Assembly (NCBI GenBank): GCA_036262055.1
Contig: DATAJP010000003.1
Span: 744,001 to 808,000, forward strand
DNA length: 64,000 nucleotides
From: Ignavibacteria bacterium
Lineage (GTDB): Bacteria > Bacteroidota > Ignavibacteria > Tepidaquicellales > Tepidaquicellaceae
Direction of reading: 5' to 3'
Under the pieces are notes generated by a model. That model worked only from the letters and a program-made list of their open reading frames with translations, searched no databases and had not been told where the DNA came from. Every line of letters begins with the position of its first letter. The first letter of the stretch is position 1. Made by a program: the position numbers and the translations under genes. Of this stretch, positions 25,672 through 35,028 are shown piece by piece.

Positions 25672-26418
25672 GTGAAAAAAGAAAAACCGATATTGAAAAT
25701 TTTCTGCGACTTTGACGGAACGATTGCAAAAAATGACGTATGCATAAATTCATTCGATAATTTTATAGAGGATAAAAAAGCACATGTTGAAATAATCGAA
25801 AAATATTGTAATTACGAATATTCATCAAGAGAGGCAAATCTGAAAGAGCTTGAGCTGATTGATAATTTTGATTTCAAAAAATTCAATGAACACCTTGATA
25901 TCGAACCACTTGATGAGACGTTTAAAAATTTTGTTCGGTACTGTAAAGATAATCAACACGAACTGATAATAGTAAGCGAAGGATATGATTACTACATAGA
26001 GCATATTATGAAGCGTGAAAAAATTGACTTAAAATTTTATGCGAATAAGCTCACGACTTATGTAGGCAAAGACGGAAAGCTGAAAGTCACCTGCGAGTTC
26101 CCGAACAGCGAGGAGATGTGCTCGTGGTGCGGGACATCGAAACGAAATGTTATTATAAACAACACGAACGACTTATACAACGAAGTTTCAGTTTTTATTG
26201 GAGATGGAGCTTCAGATGCGTGCGCGGTTAATTATGCGGATATTGTTTTTGCCAAAGGACGGCTTGCATCATTCTGCTGGAAGAACAATATAACTTATCA
26301 CGAGTTTAATAATTTTGACGACATTTTAAAAAAACTCGATAAGCTGAAATCGGAAAATAAAATCAAGCACAGACAAACTGCAAAAACACACAGAAAGGAT
26401 GTACTACTTGGCGGATGA
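25672..26418 (+). CDS. HAD-superfamily (MtnX-like, HAD-IB) phosphatase
   Basis: A 248-residue enzyme with the HAD nucleophile motif FCDFDGTIAKND (about 11-22), the second motif IIVSEGYD, and the third IFIGDGASDACAV. The cap region holds the Cys pair CSWCG. It is closest to the MtnX-like family, whose best-known member dephosphorylates a methionine-salvage intermediate, but other phosphoserine-phosphatase-like roles are equally possible. The GTG start at 25672 is required because the nearby ATG is out of frame. The stop overlaps the next start. Confidence 0.75.
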   Translation: MKKEKPILKIFCDFDGTIAKNDVCINSFDNFIEDKKAHVEIIEKYCNYEYSSREANLKELELIDNFDFKKFNEHLDIEPLDETFKNFVRYCKDNQHELIIVSEGYDYYIEHIMKREKIDLKFYANKLTTYVGKDGKLKVTCEFPNSEEMCSWCGTSKRNVIINNTNDLYNEVSVFIGDGASDACAVNYADIVFAKGRLASFCWKNNITYHEFNNFDDILKKLDKLKSENKIKHRQTAKTHRKDVLLGG

Positions 26419-27017
26419 GCTTTTTCAAAAAAACAGGAAATTTTTTATTTAAATACCGCAGTTACACTCCCCTCCCGTTTGTAATCTTAATGTTAGTTTT
26501 TATTAACCCGACTTTTTTAAGTATAATCATTGGGTTCGTTATTGCTCTTTGCGGTGAAGCAATCAGGATATGGGCAGTTTCTTATGCGGGAAGCGAAACA
26601 CGGACAACATCAGGAGTGGGAGGAACTTATTTAGTTACACAAGGTCCATATAGCATAACGCGTAATCCTTTATACATAGGGAATATTCTGATTTACACCG
26701 GCATCGGTGTAATGAGCAAAGCATTATTTCCATATCTTCAGATTGCAGGATTGATTTTTTTTACATTTCAATATTACTGCATCATCCTCAATGAAGAAGA
26801 ATATCTTCAAAAAACTTTCAGGGATAAATTTCATATTTATACCGTAACGGTCAACAGATTTTTTCCGAAGTTCAAATTACTTCCGGAAGAAATAAAATCC
26901 GATTTACCGTTAGATGTTGCGGCGGGTTTAAAGTCGGAGCGCAGAAGCCTTCAGGCATTTTTAATTTTATCATCAATCATAATCATATATTTTCTTTTTA
27001 AAACTTTTTCTTCATAA
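26415..27017 (+). CDS. Isoprenylcysteine carboxyl methyltransferase-like membrane protein
   Basis: A 200-residue membrane protein with five or so helices. The motif GPYSITRNPLYIGNILIYTGIG (about 92-113) and the later NEEEYLQKTFRDKFHIY are the SAM- and lipid-binding signature of the ICMT/PEMT group. Bacterial members methylate lipids or small membrane substrates; the substrate is not evident here. The position before lpxB suggests a role in envelope lipid modification, which is inference. Confidence 0.75.
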   Translation: MSFFKKTGNFLFKYRSYTPLPFVILMLVFINPTFLSIIIGFVIALCGEAIRIWAVSYAGSETRTTSGVGGTYLVTQGPYSITRNPLYIGNILIYTGIGVMSKALFPYLQIAGLIFFTFQYYCIILNEEEYLQKTFRDKFHIYTVTVNRFFPKFKLLPEEIKSDLPLDVAAGLKSERRSLQAFLILSSIIIIYFLFKTFSS

Positions 27018-28141
27018 TGTCCGGTAAAGTATTCATAATTACGGGTGAATCTTCGGGTGAAATGTACGGAGCTGCCTTAATTAATGAGCTAAAAAAAATA
27101 AAACCGAATATTAAAGTTTCGGGTATCGGAGGAAAAAATCTTGAAGCAGAAGGAGCAGAATTGCTTCATCATTATAACGAAGTAAACTTTATCGGATTTT
27201 CTGCGGTTGTAAAAAATATTTTTAAGATTAAAAAAATTTTGAAAGACTGCGTCGATCATGTTTTAAAAGAACATCCGAGAGTAGTTATACTTGTTGACTT
27301 TCCGGGGTTCAATCTTAAGTTCGCATCAACCATAAGACAATTTTATAAAGGGAAAATAATTTATTACATATCGCCTCAGCTGTGGGCGTGGCATAAAGAA
27401 CGGGTAAAATCGATTAAAGAAAATATCGATGAAATGCTTGTAATATTTCCCTTTGAAGTTGATTTTTATGCTAAAGAAGGTGTGCAGGCAAAATTTGTCG
27501 GGCATCCGCTGAAGGAAAAAACGGATGTATTTTTGAAAAACAGAACTAAGAAAACTAATTCATATAAAATTGTCACGATTATGCCGGGCAGCAGAAAGGA
27601 GGAAGTTGAACGAATCCTTCCCACGCTTCTTATTGCTTCACGTGAAATAAAGAAAAATATTAACATAACTATTAATATTTTATGTTCGGGAAACATTGAG
27701 AAAAGTTTTTATCAAAAATTTTTACAGGGCTATAATGTGAACTTAATTTACGATGACGGGACAAAGCAGATTGAGTTTGAAACAATATATAACTCCGATT
27801 TATTGTTCACAAAATCCGGAACTTCGACGGTAGAGTGTGCTTTGCTTGGATCACCTTTCTGCATTGTGTACAGAACCGGTTCAATGAATTATATTATCGG
27901 AAAAAATTTAATTAAGGTCGATAAAGTTGGCATGGTGAACATTCTTGCAAACAAGGAGATTGTAAAAGAGTTTATACAGAATGATTTTACGGTAGAAAAC
28001 CTGGTTAAAGAAGGGATAAAATTACTTTCAGATGAAAATTATATTGCTGAAATGAAAAATAGTTTTGAGATTGTTAATAACATACTTGGCAAAGAACATG
28101 CTTCCCAAAATGCTGCAAAAATTATAAGCCAATATCTTTGA
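27017..28141 (+). CDS. lpxB: Lipid-A-disaccharide synthase
   Basis: A GT19 glycosyltransferase of 374 residues that joins UDP-diacylglucosamine to lipid X, forming the disaccharide core of lipid A at the inner membrane. Visible motifs are ITGESSGEMYGA near the N-terminus, ILVDFPGFNLKFA, YYISPQLWAWHKERVKSIKE, MPGSRKEEVERILP and the C-terminal KSGTSTVECALLGSPFCIVY. The start ATG overlaps the preceding stop. It is followed by a DUF374 acyltransferase and lpxK, which gives an lpxB-lpxK lipid A cluster. Confidence 0.95.
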   Translation: MSGKVFIITGESSGEMYGAALINELKKIKPNIKVSGIGGKNLEAEGAELLHHYNEVNFIGFSAVVKNIFKIKKILKDCVDHVLKEHPRVVILVDFPGFNLKFASTIRQFYKGKIIYYISPQLWAWHKERVKSIKENIDEMLVIFPFEVDFYAKEGVQAKFVGHPLKEKTDVFLKNRTKKTNSYKIVTIMPGSRKEEVERILPTLLIASREIKKNINITINILCSGNIEKSFYQKFLQGYNVNLIYDDGTKQIEFETIYNSDLLFTKSGTSTVECALLGSPFCIVYRTGSMNYIIGKNLIKVDKVGMVNILANKEIVKEFIQNDFTVENLVKEGIKLLSDENYIAEMKNSFEIVNNILGKEHASQNAAKIISQYL

Positions 28142-28725
28142 GCAAGATAAAATATTTCATTGGAAACAGCTTACTCCCCTTTTTTATAAACTTATATTTA
28201 AAAACTTTAAGAATATCCGTAAAAAACTTCCATAATGAGGACGGAATTTATATTTTTTGGCATTCAAAAATGCTTGCTGGATGGTATCTTTTCAGAAACT
28301 TAAAAGCTGCATCACTTGTGTCGCAAAGCAAAGATGGAGAGGTTCTTACAAAGATTTTAGATAAGTGGGGCTATAAAATAATACGCGGGTCGAGCTCGCG
28401 CGGAGGGAAAGAATCTTTGGCTGAGTTAATTGCAATTTCTAAACAGGGCTACAAAGCGATTGTTACTCCCGATGGTCCCAGAGGTCCGAAAGATGAAATA
28501 AAAAACGGGGTTTTAAAATTATCTATTGAAACGGGAAAACCAATTATTCCGGTTAAAATTATTTATAAAAACAAATTTATTTTGAATAAAAGCTGGGATA
28601 ATTTTGAAATTCCATATCCGTTTTCAAAGTGTGAAGCCCAATTTGGAAAGCACTTTTATTATAATGAGTATAAATATGATTATGAACTTGATAATTTTAA
28701 AAAAGAAATTTCAAATTATTTATAA
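28138..28725 (+). CDS. DUF374 / lysophospholipid acyltransferase family protein
   Basis: A 195-residue protein beginning at a TTG that overlaps the lpxB stop (TTGA). The segments YIFWHSKMLAGW (catalytic His), SQSKDGEVLTKIL and VTPDGPRGPKDEIKNGVLKLS are the DUF374 signature. These proteins resemble LpxL-type late acyltransferases and are often found in lipid A clusters. A role in acylating a lipid A precursor is plausible given its place between lpxB and lpxK, but is not shown by sequence alone. Confidence 0.82.
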   Translation: MSKIKYFIGNSLLPFFINLYLKTLRISVKNFHNEDGIYIFWHSKMLAGWYLFRNLKAASLVSQSKDGEVLTKILDKWGYKIIRGSSSRGGKESLAELIAISKQGYKAIVTPDGPRGPKDEIKNGVLKLSIETGKPIIPVKIIYKNKFILNKSWDNFEIPYPFSKCEAQFGKHFYYNEYKYDYELDNFKKEISNYL

Positions 28726-28735
28726 TAATTTATAA

Positions 28736-29752
28736 TTGAAATATTTCAGATTAATATTGCTCCCCTTTTCATTATTGTATGGTCTGATTATTTTTTTCAG
28801 GAATTTGTTTTATGATAAAAATATTTTTAAACCGGAAAGGTTTGACGTTCCGATAATATCCATTGGGAATCTTACCACGGGCGGCACCGGCAAAACTCCG
28901 CTTGTATTATTTATTGCTCAATTTTTTTTATCTGAAAACAAAAAAATCGGAATTGTTTCAAGAGGGTACAAAAGAGATTCGAAAGAAACTGAGATTGTAT
29001 ATGACGGGAAAAACTTAAGCGCAGTTGATGTTAGCGGTGATGAACTCTACATGATTGCCGATGAGCTTAAAGGCAATTATGGTGGGAATTTTTTTATTAC
29101 CGCAGGAAACAATAAAATTGATGCGATTAAAAAATGCATCAACTTCAAACCGGATGTAATTATCTTAGATGATGCTTTTCAATCGAGGTATATTCATAGA
29201 AATCTTAACTTACTAATTATCGATGCGGAAGATTATTTTGAAGATAATTTTAGCTACAAATTTTTATTGCCTGTTGGGAATTTAAGAGAGTCATTTTCGA
29301 ACTATAAACGCGCCGGCTTAGTTATTCAAAATAATAAGTCAACTGATATCAGAAAAAAGATAATTGATGAAAGCATTATTATGAATTACAAGATTGACGG
29401 ATTTTATGATTTGAATGATAAAAAAATTTTGGCACATGAAAAAAATGTAATTGCATTCTGCGGAATTGCGCGACCGGTGGCTTTTTTGAACTCACTGGAA
29501 AAAACCGGTGTTAATGTTTTTGATTTTTATAAATATGAAGATCACAAAAAATATTTTATTAATGAATTGCTTGATTTATTTAGTAGATTTGATGTCAGAA
29601 CACCATATGTTACGACCCAAAAAGACTCAGTTAAACTCAAACAATTTGCTGAGAAATTGAAAAATTTTAGAATATATTATTTGAAAATAGATGTAGAAAT
29701 TGCAGATAATCGAGAATTATTTTACGATAAACTAAACCAGGTTTTAAAGTGA
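28736..29752 (+). CDS. lpxK: Tetraacyldisaccharide 4'-kinase
   Basis: A 338-residue kinase that phosphorylates the lipid A disaccharide at the 4' position. The N-terminal membrane anchor (about 1-22) is followed by SIGNLTTGGTGKTPLV (Walker A, about 42-57), then ISRGY-like VSRGYKRDS, VIILDDAFQSRYI and the C-terminal TTQKDSVKL. Length is typical. The TTG start gives MKYFRLILLPFSLLYG, the usual start of the family. Its stop overlaps the next GTG. Confidence 0.93.
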   Translation: MKYFRLILLPFSLLYGLIIFFRNLFYDKNIFKPERFDVPIISIGNLTTGGTGKTPLVLFIAQFFLSENKKIGIVSRGYKRDSKETEIVYDGKNLSAVDVSGDELYMIADELKGNYGGNFFITAGNNKIDAIKKCINFKPDVIILDDAFQSRYIHRNLNLLIIDAEDYFEDNFSYKFLLPVGNLRESFSNYKRAGLVIQNNKSTDIRKKIIDESIIMNYKIDGFYDLNDKKILAHEKNVIAFCGIARPVAFLNSLEKTGVNVFDFYKYEDHKKYFINELLDLFSRFDVRTPYVTTQKDSVKLKQFAEKLKNFRIYYLKIDVEIADNRELFYDKLNQVLK

Positions 29753-30459
29753 AAATCGGCATATCCAAATCAGACTCAAAGTTTGACAGATATCTAAAAT
29801 GGCTGGATTTCTGGAAGGTCGATTATGCCGTTTTGGATTATGAAAGCAAAGATGATTTAGCAAAACTTGATGAATGCTCCGGGTTAATTTTAACCGGAGG
29901 AGTCGATATTTATCCGGAGCTTTATTGTGATTGGGATACGGTTGAAACAAGAGGGACTTACCTGCCGATGCGTGACGGGTTTGAGTTTAAGCTTTTGGAA
30001 AAAGCAATCAATGTGAAAATGCCTGTTCTTGGAATTTGCAGAGGATGCCAGCTGGTGAACGTGTTCTTCAGAGGTAGCTTGATATTTGACCTCGAGCAGA
30101 TTCGCGGAGTAAACCACAGAAAGATTTCACAAACTGAAGACCGCATACATAAAGTCGTGATAAATAAAAATTCTTTATTGTTTGAAATAATGGGAATTTC
30201 CGAAACCGATGTTACAAGCTCACATCATCAATCGGTTGACCGTCTTGGTGAAGGTCTGATGATAAATGCAAAGGCTTCCGACGGGGTTGTTGAAGGTGTT
30301 GAATATCTAAACAAAGAGGATAAAGGATTTTTGGTTGCTGTTCAATGGCATCCTGAAAGATTTTTAGACTTCGAAGATATTGCATCCAAAAATTTATTGT
30401 TAAAATTTTTGAATGAAGTAAAGCTGTTTTATAACATGAAGATTATTAATGAGGTTTGA
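29749..30459 (+). CDS. Class I glutamine amidotransferase (peptidase C26, PuuD-like)
   Basis: A 236-residue protein with the nucleophile elbow LGICRGCQLVN, GLILTGGVDIYPELY at the oxyanion region, SSHHQSVDRLG and AVQWHPER, giving the Cys-His-Glu triad. This matches gamma-glutamyl-gamma-aminobutyrate hydrolases and related peptidases. Its natural substrate could instead be another gamma-glutamyl compound. GTG start with 4-base overlap to lpxK. Confidence 0.8.
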   Translation: MKIGISKSDSKFDRYLKWLDFWKVDYAVLDYESKDDLAKLDECSGLILTGGVDIYPELYCDWDTVETRGTYLPMRDGFEFKLLEKAINVKMPVLGICRGCQLVNVFFRGSLIFDLEQIRGVNHRKISQTEDRIHKVVINKNSLLFEIMGISETDVTSSHHQSVDRLGEGLMINAKASDGVVEGVEYLNKEDKGFLVAVQWHPERFLDFEDIASKNLLLKFLNEVKLFYNMKIINEV

Positions 30460-31240
30460 ACTGAATAACAGATTTTCATACATAACGGGATTTTTATGTC
30501 TTGTCTTGTTTATCAGCTCATGCACAGCATCACGAGACCAGTCATCGGCGATATATTCGAAGTCTCTTGAAGAAGTTATTCAGGCAATAAATGAAAACGC
30601 TGATAGGATTGAAACCGTCGTTGCGGAGGGTTCTATTACGATTGATTCTCCCGAGATGTATAATTCGGGAAGCATAGAATTTGGAATCGCAAAGCCCGAT
30701 TCCGCATATATAAAAATAAACGGACCATTCGGAATTTCGATTGCAAGAGTTAAAATTAACCGTGAAGATTTTGTTTATTATAATGTTCAGGAAAGCTATG
30801 TGATTAAAGGTTCATCGACCCCTATTAATCTCGGAGCGATACTCAGCATAAAGATTGATTATGATGATATGATTCATGGAATGTCGGGCTCGCTTAAGAT
30901 TGAAAATAACGAAGGAGACAATATTATATTCAATGAACGGTCTTTGCTGTATGAAATTGTGAAAACATCTGCTGATGGAACTGTAAAAAAATATTTTATC
31001 GATAAAGAAACCGGGAATTTAATTAAATATACAGCTGATAATCAGGGCAACAGCATTGATGTTGAGTACATGGAATACTCACGTTCCGGCGGTATAAAAT
31101 TTCCCGGAAAGATTTTTATTTACAATAAAGAAAAAAAACAAAACGTTATCATAGAGCTTTCGGATAAAATTTTAAATTCTGAATATCCTTATTTTAGAGT
31201 TAATTATCCCTCAAGCGCTCGAGTAATTCAATGGCAGTAA
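30449..31240 (+). CDS. DUF4292 (LolB-like fold) lipoprotein
   Basis: A 263-residue lipoprotein with lipobox ISSC (Cys25). The repeated beta-strand pattern (EGSITIDSPEMYNSGSIEFG, then SAYIKINGPFGISIARVKI) fits the DUF4292 family, which has a LolB/LppX-like lipid-binding fold. It may help move lipoproteins or lipids to the outer membrane. It overlaps both its neighbours and is followed directly by the EnvC-like gene, a pairing that looks functional. Confidence 0.75.
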   Translation: MRFELNNRFSYITGFLCLVLFISSCTASRDQSSAIYSKSLEEVIQAINENADRIETVVAEGSITIDSPEMYNSGSIEFGIAKPDSAYIKINGPFGISIARVKINREDFVYYNVQESYVIKGSSTPINLGAILSIKIDYDDMIHGMSGSLKIENNEGDNIIFNERSLLYEIVKTSADGTVKKYFIDKETGNLIKYTADNQGNSIDVEYMEYSRSGGIKFPGKIFIYNKEKKQNVIIELSDKILNSEYPYFRVNYPSSARVIQWQ

Positions 31241-32397
31241 TTAAAAAATATTGGATATTTTTGTTTTTATTTTCGTTCTGCTTTAGCACAGCAAAAGCGG
31301 ATTACGATTTTGTTGCCGACAAGCTAAAACAAATTGAGAATTACAGACAGGACTTATATGAAATCGATAACATGCTTAAAGAAAATGATTTGTCGATTAT
31401 TAATTATCAGCAGGAACTGGCGCAGATAAACGAAGAGCTTAGCTACATAATAAAATTCATAAATTATGTTGATAAGTCACAGATTGCGGATTATGATTTG
31501 ATTGAAGATGAAATTGAAATAAGAAACTTAAAAGAAAAAGCAGACAATCTTAAAGAAAATTTAAAAAATAAAATAGTAAATCTTTACAAATCGGGGAAAA
31601 TTTATGAAGACCAGCTTTTACTTTCATCAAAATCGTTAAATGACTTTAAAATACGTTTAACGTATCTAAATAAATTTGCCGAATCACGGAAAAAAGAATT
31701 TGATAACATTAAAGAAACTTATTATCTACTTGAGGATAAAAAACGGCTTTCATTTTTAAAGAGCCGGGAAAAACTTAGATATATTCTCGATAAAAAAGAA
31801 GACCAGAGGACTTTATCCGAGAAAAAAATTATTGTCGAAAATAACCTGCATGATTTATTGAACGTTAATGACAACCTTGTACGCCAGCGTGATAAAATAT
31901 TAAATGACATTGCTGTATTGGAGAAAATTATAAATGAGAGATTTGTAAATCCTGTTTTCAAAATAAATCAGGTACCAAATTATCCTGATTCGAATTTTAG
32001 CCTGCTAAAAGGCAAATTAATATTGCCTGTGCAAAGCGTAAACATTATTGAAAATTTTGGAAATACGTTTAATAGATTAACCAAAACCAATTCTTTTAAT
32101 AACGGAATGGATGTTTCGATTGCAGAAGGTTCGGATGTAAAAGCAATTGCAAATGGCGTGGTTACAGAGGTTACTTTTCTTCCCGTGCTCGGAAATATTG
32201 TTATTGTTGAACATGAAAACGGCTATAAAAGTATTTATGCAATTGTGAAAGATATAAGTGTAAATGTTGATGATGAAATTGTCGCGGGTCAGATAATCGG
32301 AAAAACTTCACAAAACTTCAGGGGGCAATCTTTTCATTTTGAGTTATGGAAGGATGATGTTCCTTTAGACCCGAAACAATGGCTGAGATTAAATTAA
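31231..32397 (+). CDS. EnvC-like periplasmic murein-hydrolase activator (degenerate M23)
   Basis: A 388-residue protein: signal peptide (about 1-23), long coiled coils (about 25-235) and a C-terminal LytM/M23 domain (about 265-388). In active M23 peptidases zinc is held by HxGxD and HxH. Here these read NNGMD (290-294) and SFH (367-369), and the usual YAHL is YAIV. Asp294 and His369 remain, but two histidines are gone, so it should not cleave peptidoglycan. EnvC and NlpD share this state and activate amidases during cell division. Confidence 0.82.
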   Translation: MAVIKKYWIFLFLFSFCFSTAKADYDFVADKLKQIENYRQDLYEIDNMLKENDLSIINYQQELAQINEELSYIIKFINYVDKSQIADYDLIEDEIEIRNLKEKADNLKENLKNKIVNLYKSGKIYEDQLLLSSKSLNDFKIRLTYLNKFAESRKKEFDNIKETYYLLEDKKRLSFLKSREKLRYILDKKEDQRTLSEKKIIVENNLHDLLNVNDNLVRQRDKILNDIAVLEKIINERFVNPVFKINQVPNYPDSNFSLLKGKLILPVQSVNIIENFGNTFNRLTKTNSFNNGMDVSIAEGSDVKAIANGVVTEVTFLPVLGNIVIVEHENGYKSIYAIVKDISVNVDDEIVAGQIIGKTSQNFRGQSFHFELWKDDVPLDPKQWLRLN

Positions 32398-33053
32398 AAA
32401 CCGAAATAGAAAAGTTTACTGTTTCTGTGATACTTACGATTTATAACAGGAAAGGATTTATTACACGTGTAATTGATTCTGTTTTAAATCAAACTTATAA
32501 AGATTATGAGCTAATAATTGTTGATGACGGGAGCACAGATAATGTTGAAGAAATTCTTTTCCCTATTTTGAAAGAACATCGTAATTTTAAATATATTAGA
32601 CATTCAAATAGGAAAACAGCTTATTCATTAAATACAGGCATTTTGAATGCTGCGGGTAAATACATAACTTTTCTTGATTCTGATGATGAATATAAGAAAG
32701 AGCATTTAAAAACACGAGTTAATTTCTTTAAAGATCACAAAAAAGTTGATTTGATTTATTCTTCAGCGACGTTAGTTGGTGATGAAAAAGATTTTTTTGT
32801 TCCGGATGCACGGGATACGTCAAAAAAAATTCACATAAATGATTGCGTAATAGGTGCAACATTTTTCGGAAAGAAAAAAGTTTTTACCGTGCTCGGAGGG
32901 TTTAAAGACATGTATTCTTATGATTCCGATTTTTATAAACGTGCTAAGAAAACCTTTAAAGTTAAAAAAATTGATGTTCCGACATATGTATATTACAGGA
33001 ATCACCCGGATTCGGTTATAAACCAATTCAGCAATTTGTTATCAGATGAATGA
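32379..33053 (+). CDS. Family 2 glycosyltransferase
   Basis: A 224-residue GT-A enzyme. VSVILTIYNRKGFITRVIDSVLNQTYKDYELIIVDDGSTDN is the canonical nucleotide-sugar binding start, and TFLDSDDEYK carries the DxD metal motif. It lacks membrane helices, so it is peripheral to the inner membrane. The acceptor sugar is unknown; surface polysaccharide or lipid-linked glycan is likely. It overlaps the EnvC-like gene by 19 bases and ribD by 8. Confidence 0.85.
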   Translation: MAEIKLKTEIEKFTVSVILTIYNRKGFITRVIDSVLNQTYKDYELIIVDDGSTDNVEEILFPILKEHRNFKYIRHSNRKTAYSLNTGILNAAGKYITFLDSDDEYKKEHLKTRVNFFKDHKKVDLIYSSATLVGDEKDFFVPDARDTSKKIHINDCVIGATFFGKKKVFTVLGGFKDMYSYDSDFYKRAKKTFKVKKIDVPTYVYYRNHPDSVINQFSNLLSDE

Positions 33054-34128
33054 TATGAATGGAAATATATCTAATGAAGAAATGTATATGTTCAGGTGCC
33101 TTGAACTTGCGAATAAAGGTGCGGGATATGTATCACCTAATCCGCTGGTCGGAAGTGTGATTGTAAAAGACGGGCAGATTATCGGCGAAGGATACCATGA
33201 AAAATACGGTGAAGCACATGCCGAAGTTAATGCAATCAATAATGCCAAAAGCAAAGGTTATGATTTGAAAGGAACTGAGCTTTATGTAAATCTTGAGCCG
33301 TGCTCACATTCGGGAAAGACTCCCCCATGCGCAAAGGCAATTGTGAGCGAAGGCATACAGAAGGTTTTTATAGGGATGCAGGACCCTTATGAAGAGGTGA
33401 ACGGCGGCGGGATAAAAATTCTCGAAGATGCGGGGATTGAAGTCAGTGTTGGTATATTGAAAGAGCAATGCGAAGAGATAAATAAATTTTTTATAACTTT
33501 TGTTACGAAGAATCGTCCGTATGTTTCATTGAAGATAGCACAAAGCATTGATGGAGTTATTGCTTTGAAGAATCACGAATCGAAGTGGATTACGGGAGCA
33601 GAATCGAGAAAGTATGTTCATTATTTGCGAAGCATTTATGACGGGGTTTTGGTTGGAAAGAATACTGTTAAACACGATAATCCTTTCCTTGACGTTAGAG
33701 ATGCTGAAGGAAGAAATCCATATAGGATTATAATTGATAAGGCAAATGAACTTCCGAGAGATTTGAATGTTTTCAAGAATGATGATGGGAAGACAATTTT
33801 GATTACCTTTGTGAGTTCGGATGAGCAGAATACAAAAGAAGTGTGGCTTGAGTCTCGAAATGGATTTGCGGTTGAAGATATTTTGAAGAAACTTTATGAA
33901 ATGAATATTGCAAGTGTTTTGATAGAAGGCGGTGCGCATACTTTTGCTAATTTTTTGAAGAGTGATTTATATGATGATATTTATTTTTTTGTTGCTCCGA
34001 AGATTTTAGGAGAAGGAATACGAACATTTAATGATTTAGGAATAGATTCTTTAAATTCAGAAAGTAAATTAAGAGCAACTAATGTTTTTAAATTAGAAAA
34101 TGATACATTAATTTATTGCAGAAAATAA
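33046..34128 (+). CDS. ribD: Bifunctional riboflavin biosynthesis deaminase/reductase
   Basis: A 360-residue enzyme doing two steps of riboflavin synthesis. The N-terminal deaminase has zinc ligands in HAEVNAI and PCSHSGKTPPC, and the C-terminal reductase begins RPYVSLKIAQSIDG with NPFLDVR and SVLIEGGAHTFANF. Both halves look intact. It is followed after one base by ribE. No FMN riboswitch is visible, which fits its position inside a long run. Confidence 0.94.
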   Translation: MNDMNGNISNEEMYMFRCLELANKGAGYVSPNPLVGSVIVKDGQIIGEGYHEKYGEAHAEVNAINNAKSKGYDLKGTELYVNLEPCSHSGKTPPCAKAIVSEGIQKVFIGMQDPYEEVNGGGIKILEDAGIEVSVGILKEQCEEINKFFITFVTKNRPYVSLKIAQSIDGVIALKNHESKWITGAESRKYVHYLRSIYDGVLVGKNTVKHDNPFLDVRDAEGRNPYRIIIDKANELPRDLNVFKNDDGKTILITFVSSDEQNTKEVWLESRNGFAVEDILKKLYEMNIASVLIEGGAHTFANFLKSDLYDDIYFFVAPKILGEGIRTFNDLGIDSLNSESKLRATNVFKLENDTLIYCRK

Positions 34129-34129
34129 A

Positions 34130-34741
34130 ATGTTTTCAGGGATAATAGAAATAACAGGATTAGTAAAAGATAAAGTCAAACACGGTTCGGGGATTGCGTT
34201 TCAGGTTGAAACAGCTGATAAGAATTTCCTTAAAGGTATAAAACCCGGGAGCAGCATTGCAATTAACGGTGCGTGCATGACGGTTGAGAAAATTCAGAAA
34301 AATAATTTTGAGTTTACGACAATAAAAGAATCGCTTTCAAAGACAAATCTCGGTTTGCTTGAGAAAGGCAATTATGTGAATTTAGAAAAACCACTGCAAT
34401 TGAACTCATTTATTGACGGACATCTTGTGCAGGGACATATCGATACAACGGGGAAAATTGAAAAAATAAAAGACGTTAAGCAAAGCAGGGAATATTTTAT
34501 TTCATTTTCAAAAAAATTTAAAAATTTTATAATTTATACCGGCTCGATTACGATTAACGGAACAAGCCTGACGATTGCAGAAATTGCAAAAGAAGGCAAA
34601 AAAAATATTACAGTTAAAGTTGCGATGATTCCTTATACGCTTGAGCATACGATATTCAAATACAATAAGGAGAAAGATGTTGTTAATATTGAGTTTGACA
34701 TGGTCGGAAAATACATTTCAAAAAACTTAAATAAAAAATAA
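34130..34741 (+). CDS. ribE: Riboflavin synthase, alpha subunit
   Basis: A 203-residue enzyme that dismutates two lumazine molecules to riboflavin. It shows the internal duplication of the family: MFSGIIEITGLVK opens the first lumazine-binding half and SFIDGHLVQGHIDTTG the second. SIAINGACMTV and SITINGTSLTIAE are the matching substrate loops. The ribA/B and ribH genes are not in this window. Naming varies between ribC and ribE in different species. Confidence 0.94.
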   Translation: MFSGIIEITGLVKDKVKHGSGIAFQVETADKNFLKGIKPGSSIAINGACMTVEKIQKNNFEFTTIKESLSKTNLGLLEKGNYVNLEKPLQLNSFIDGHLVQGHIDTTGKIEKIKDVKQSREYFISFSKKFKNFIIYTGSITINGTSLTIAEIAKEGKKNITVKVAMIPYTLEHTIFKYNKEKDVVNIEFDMVGKYISKNLNKK

Positions 34742-34742
34742 T

Positions 34743-35024
34743 ATGGCATTTGAATCAGATAAAACAATGTTTGAGATTTACCGCGAAAAAGATTTTAACA
34801 GAAAATTCAGGTGCATTATTTATACAGAGCTGAATGAGCATAACAAACATTCTGAAATCAACAAAGCAATGGATGGTGAATCTGTATTTGATGGTTTCTT
34901 AAAAGATTTAACCAAGAAAGAAGGTAAAAAAATTTTAGCTGACATTATTAATGAGATGAACCAAAGAGAAGAAGCTTATTCGCAAGAAGAGATTAAAGAA
35001 AGACTGAAAGAGTTTTTAGTTTAA
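34743..35024 (+). CDS. Small acidic hypothetical protein
   Basis: A 93-residue soluble, charged and probably helical protein (FEIYREKDFNRKFRCIIYTEL, later KEGKKILADIINEMNQREEAYS). It follows ribE by one base, so it is in the same transcript. I recognise no family. No signal peptide, cysteine pair or membrane helix is present. The open frame, spacing and start support it as a real gene. Confidence 0.6.
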   Translation: MAFESDKTMFEIYREKDFNRKFRCIIYTELNEHNKHSEINKAMDGESVFDGFLKDLTKKEGKKILADIINEMNQREEAYSQEEIKERLKEFLV

Positions 35025-35028
35025 GAAC

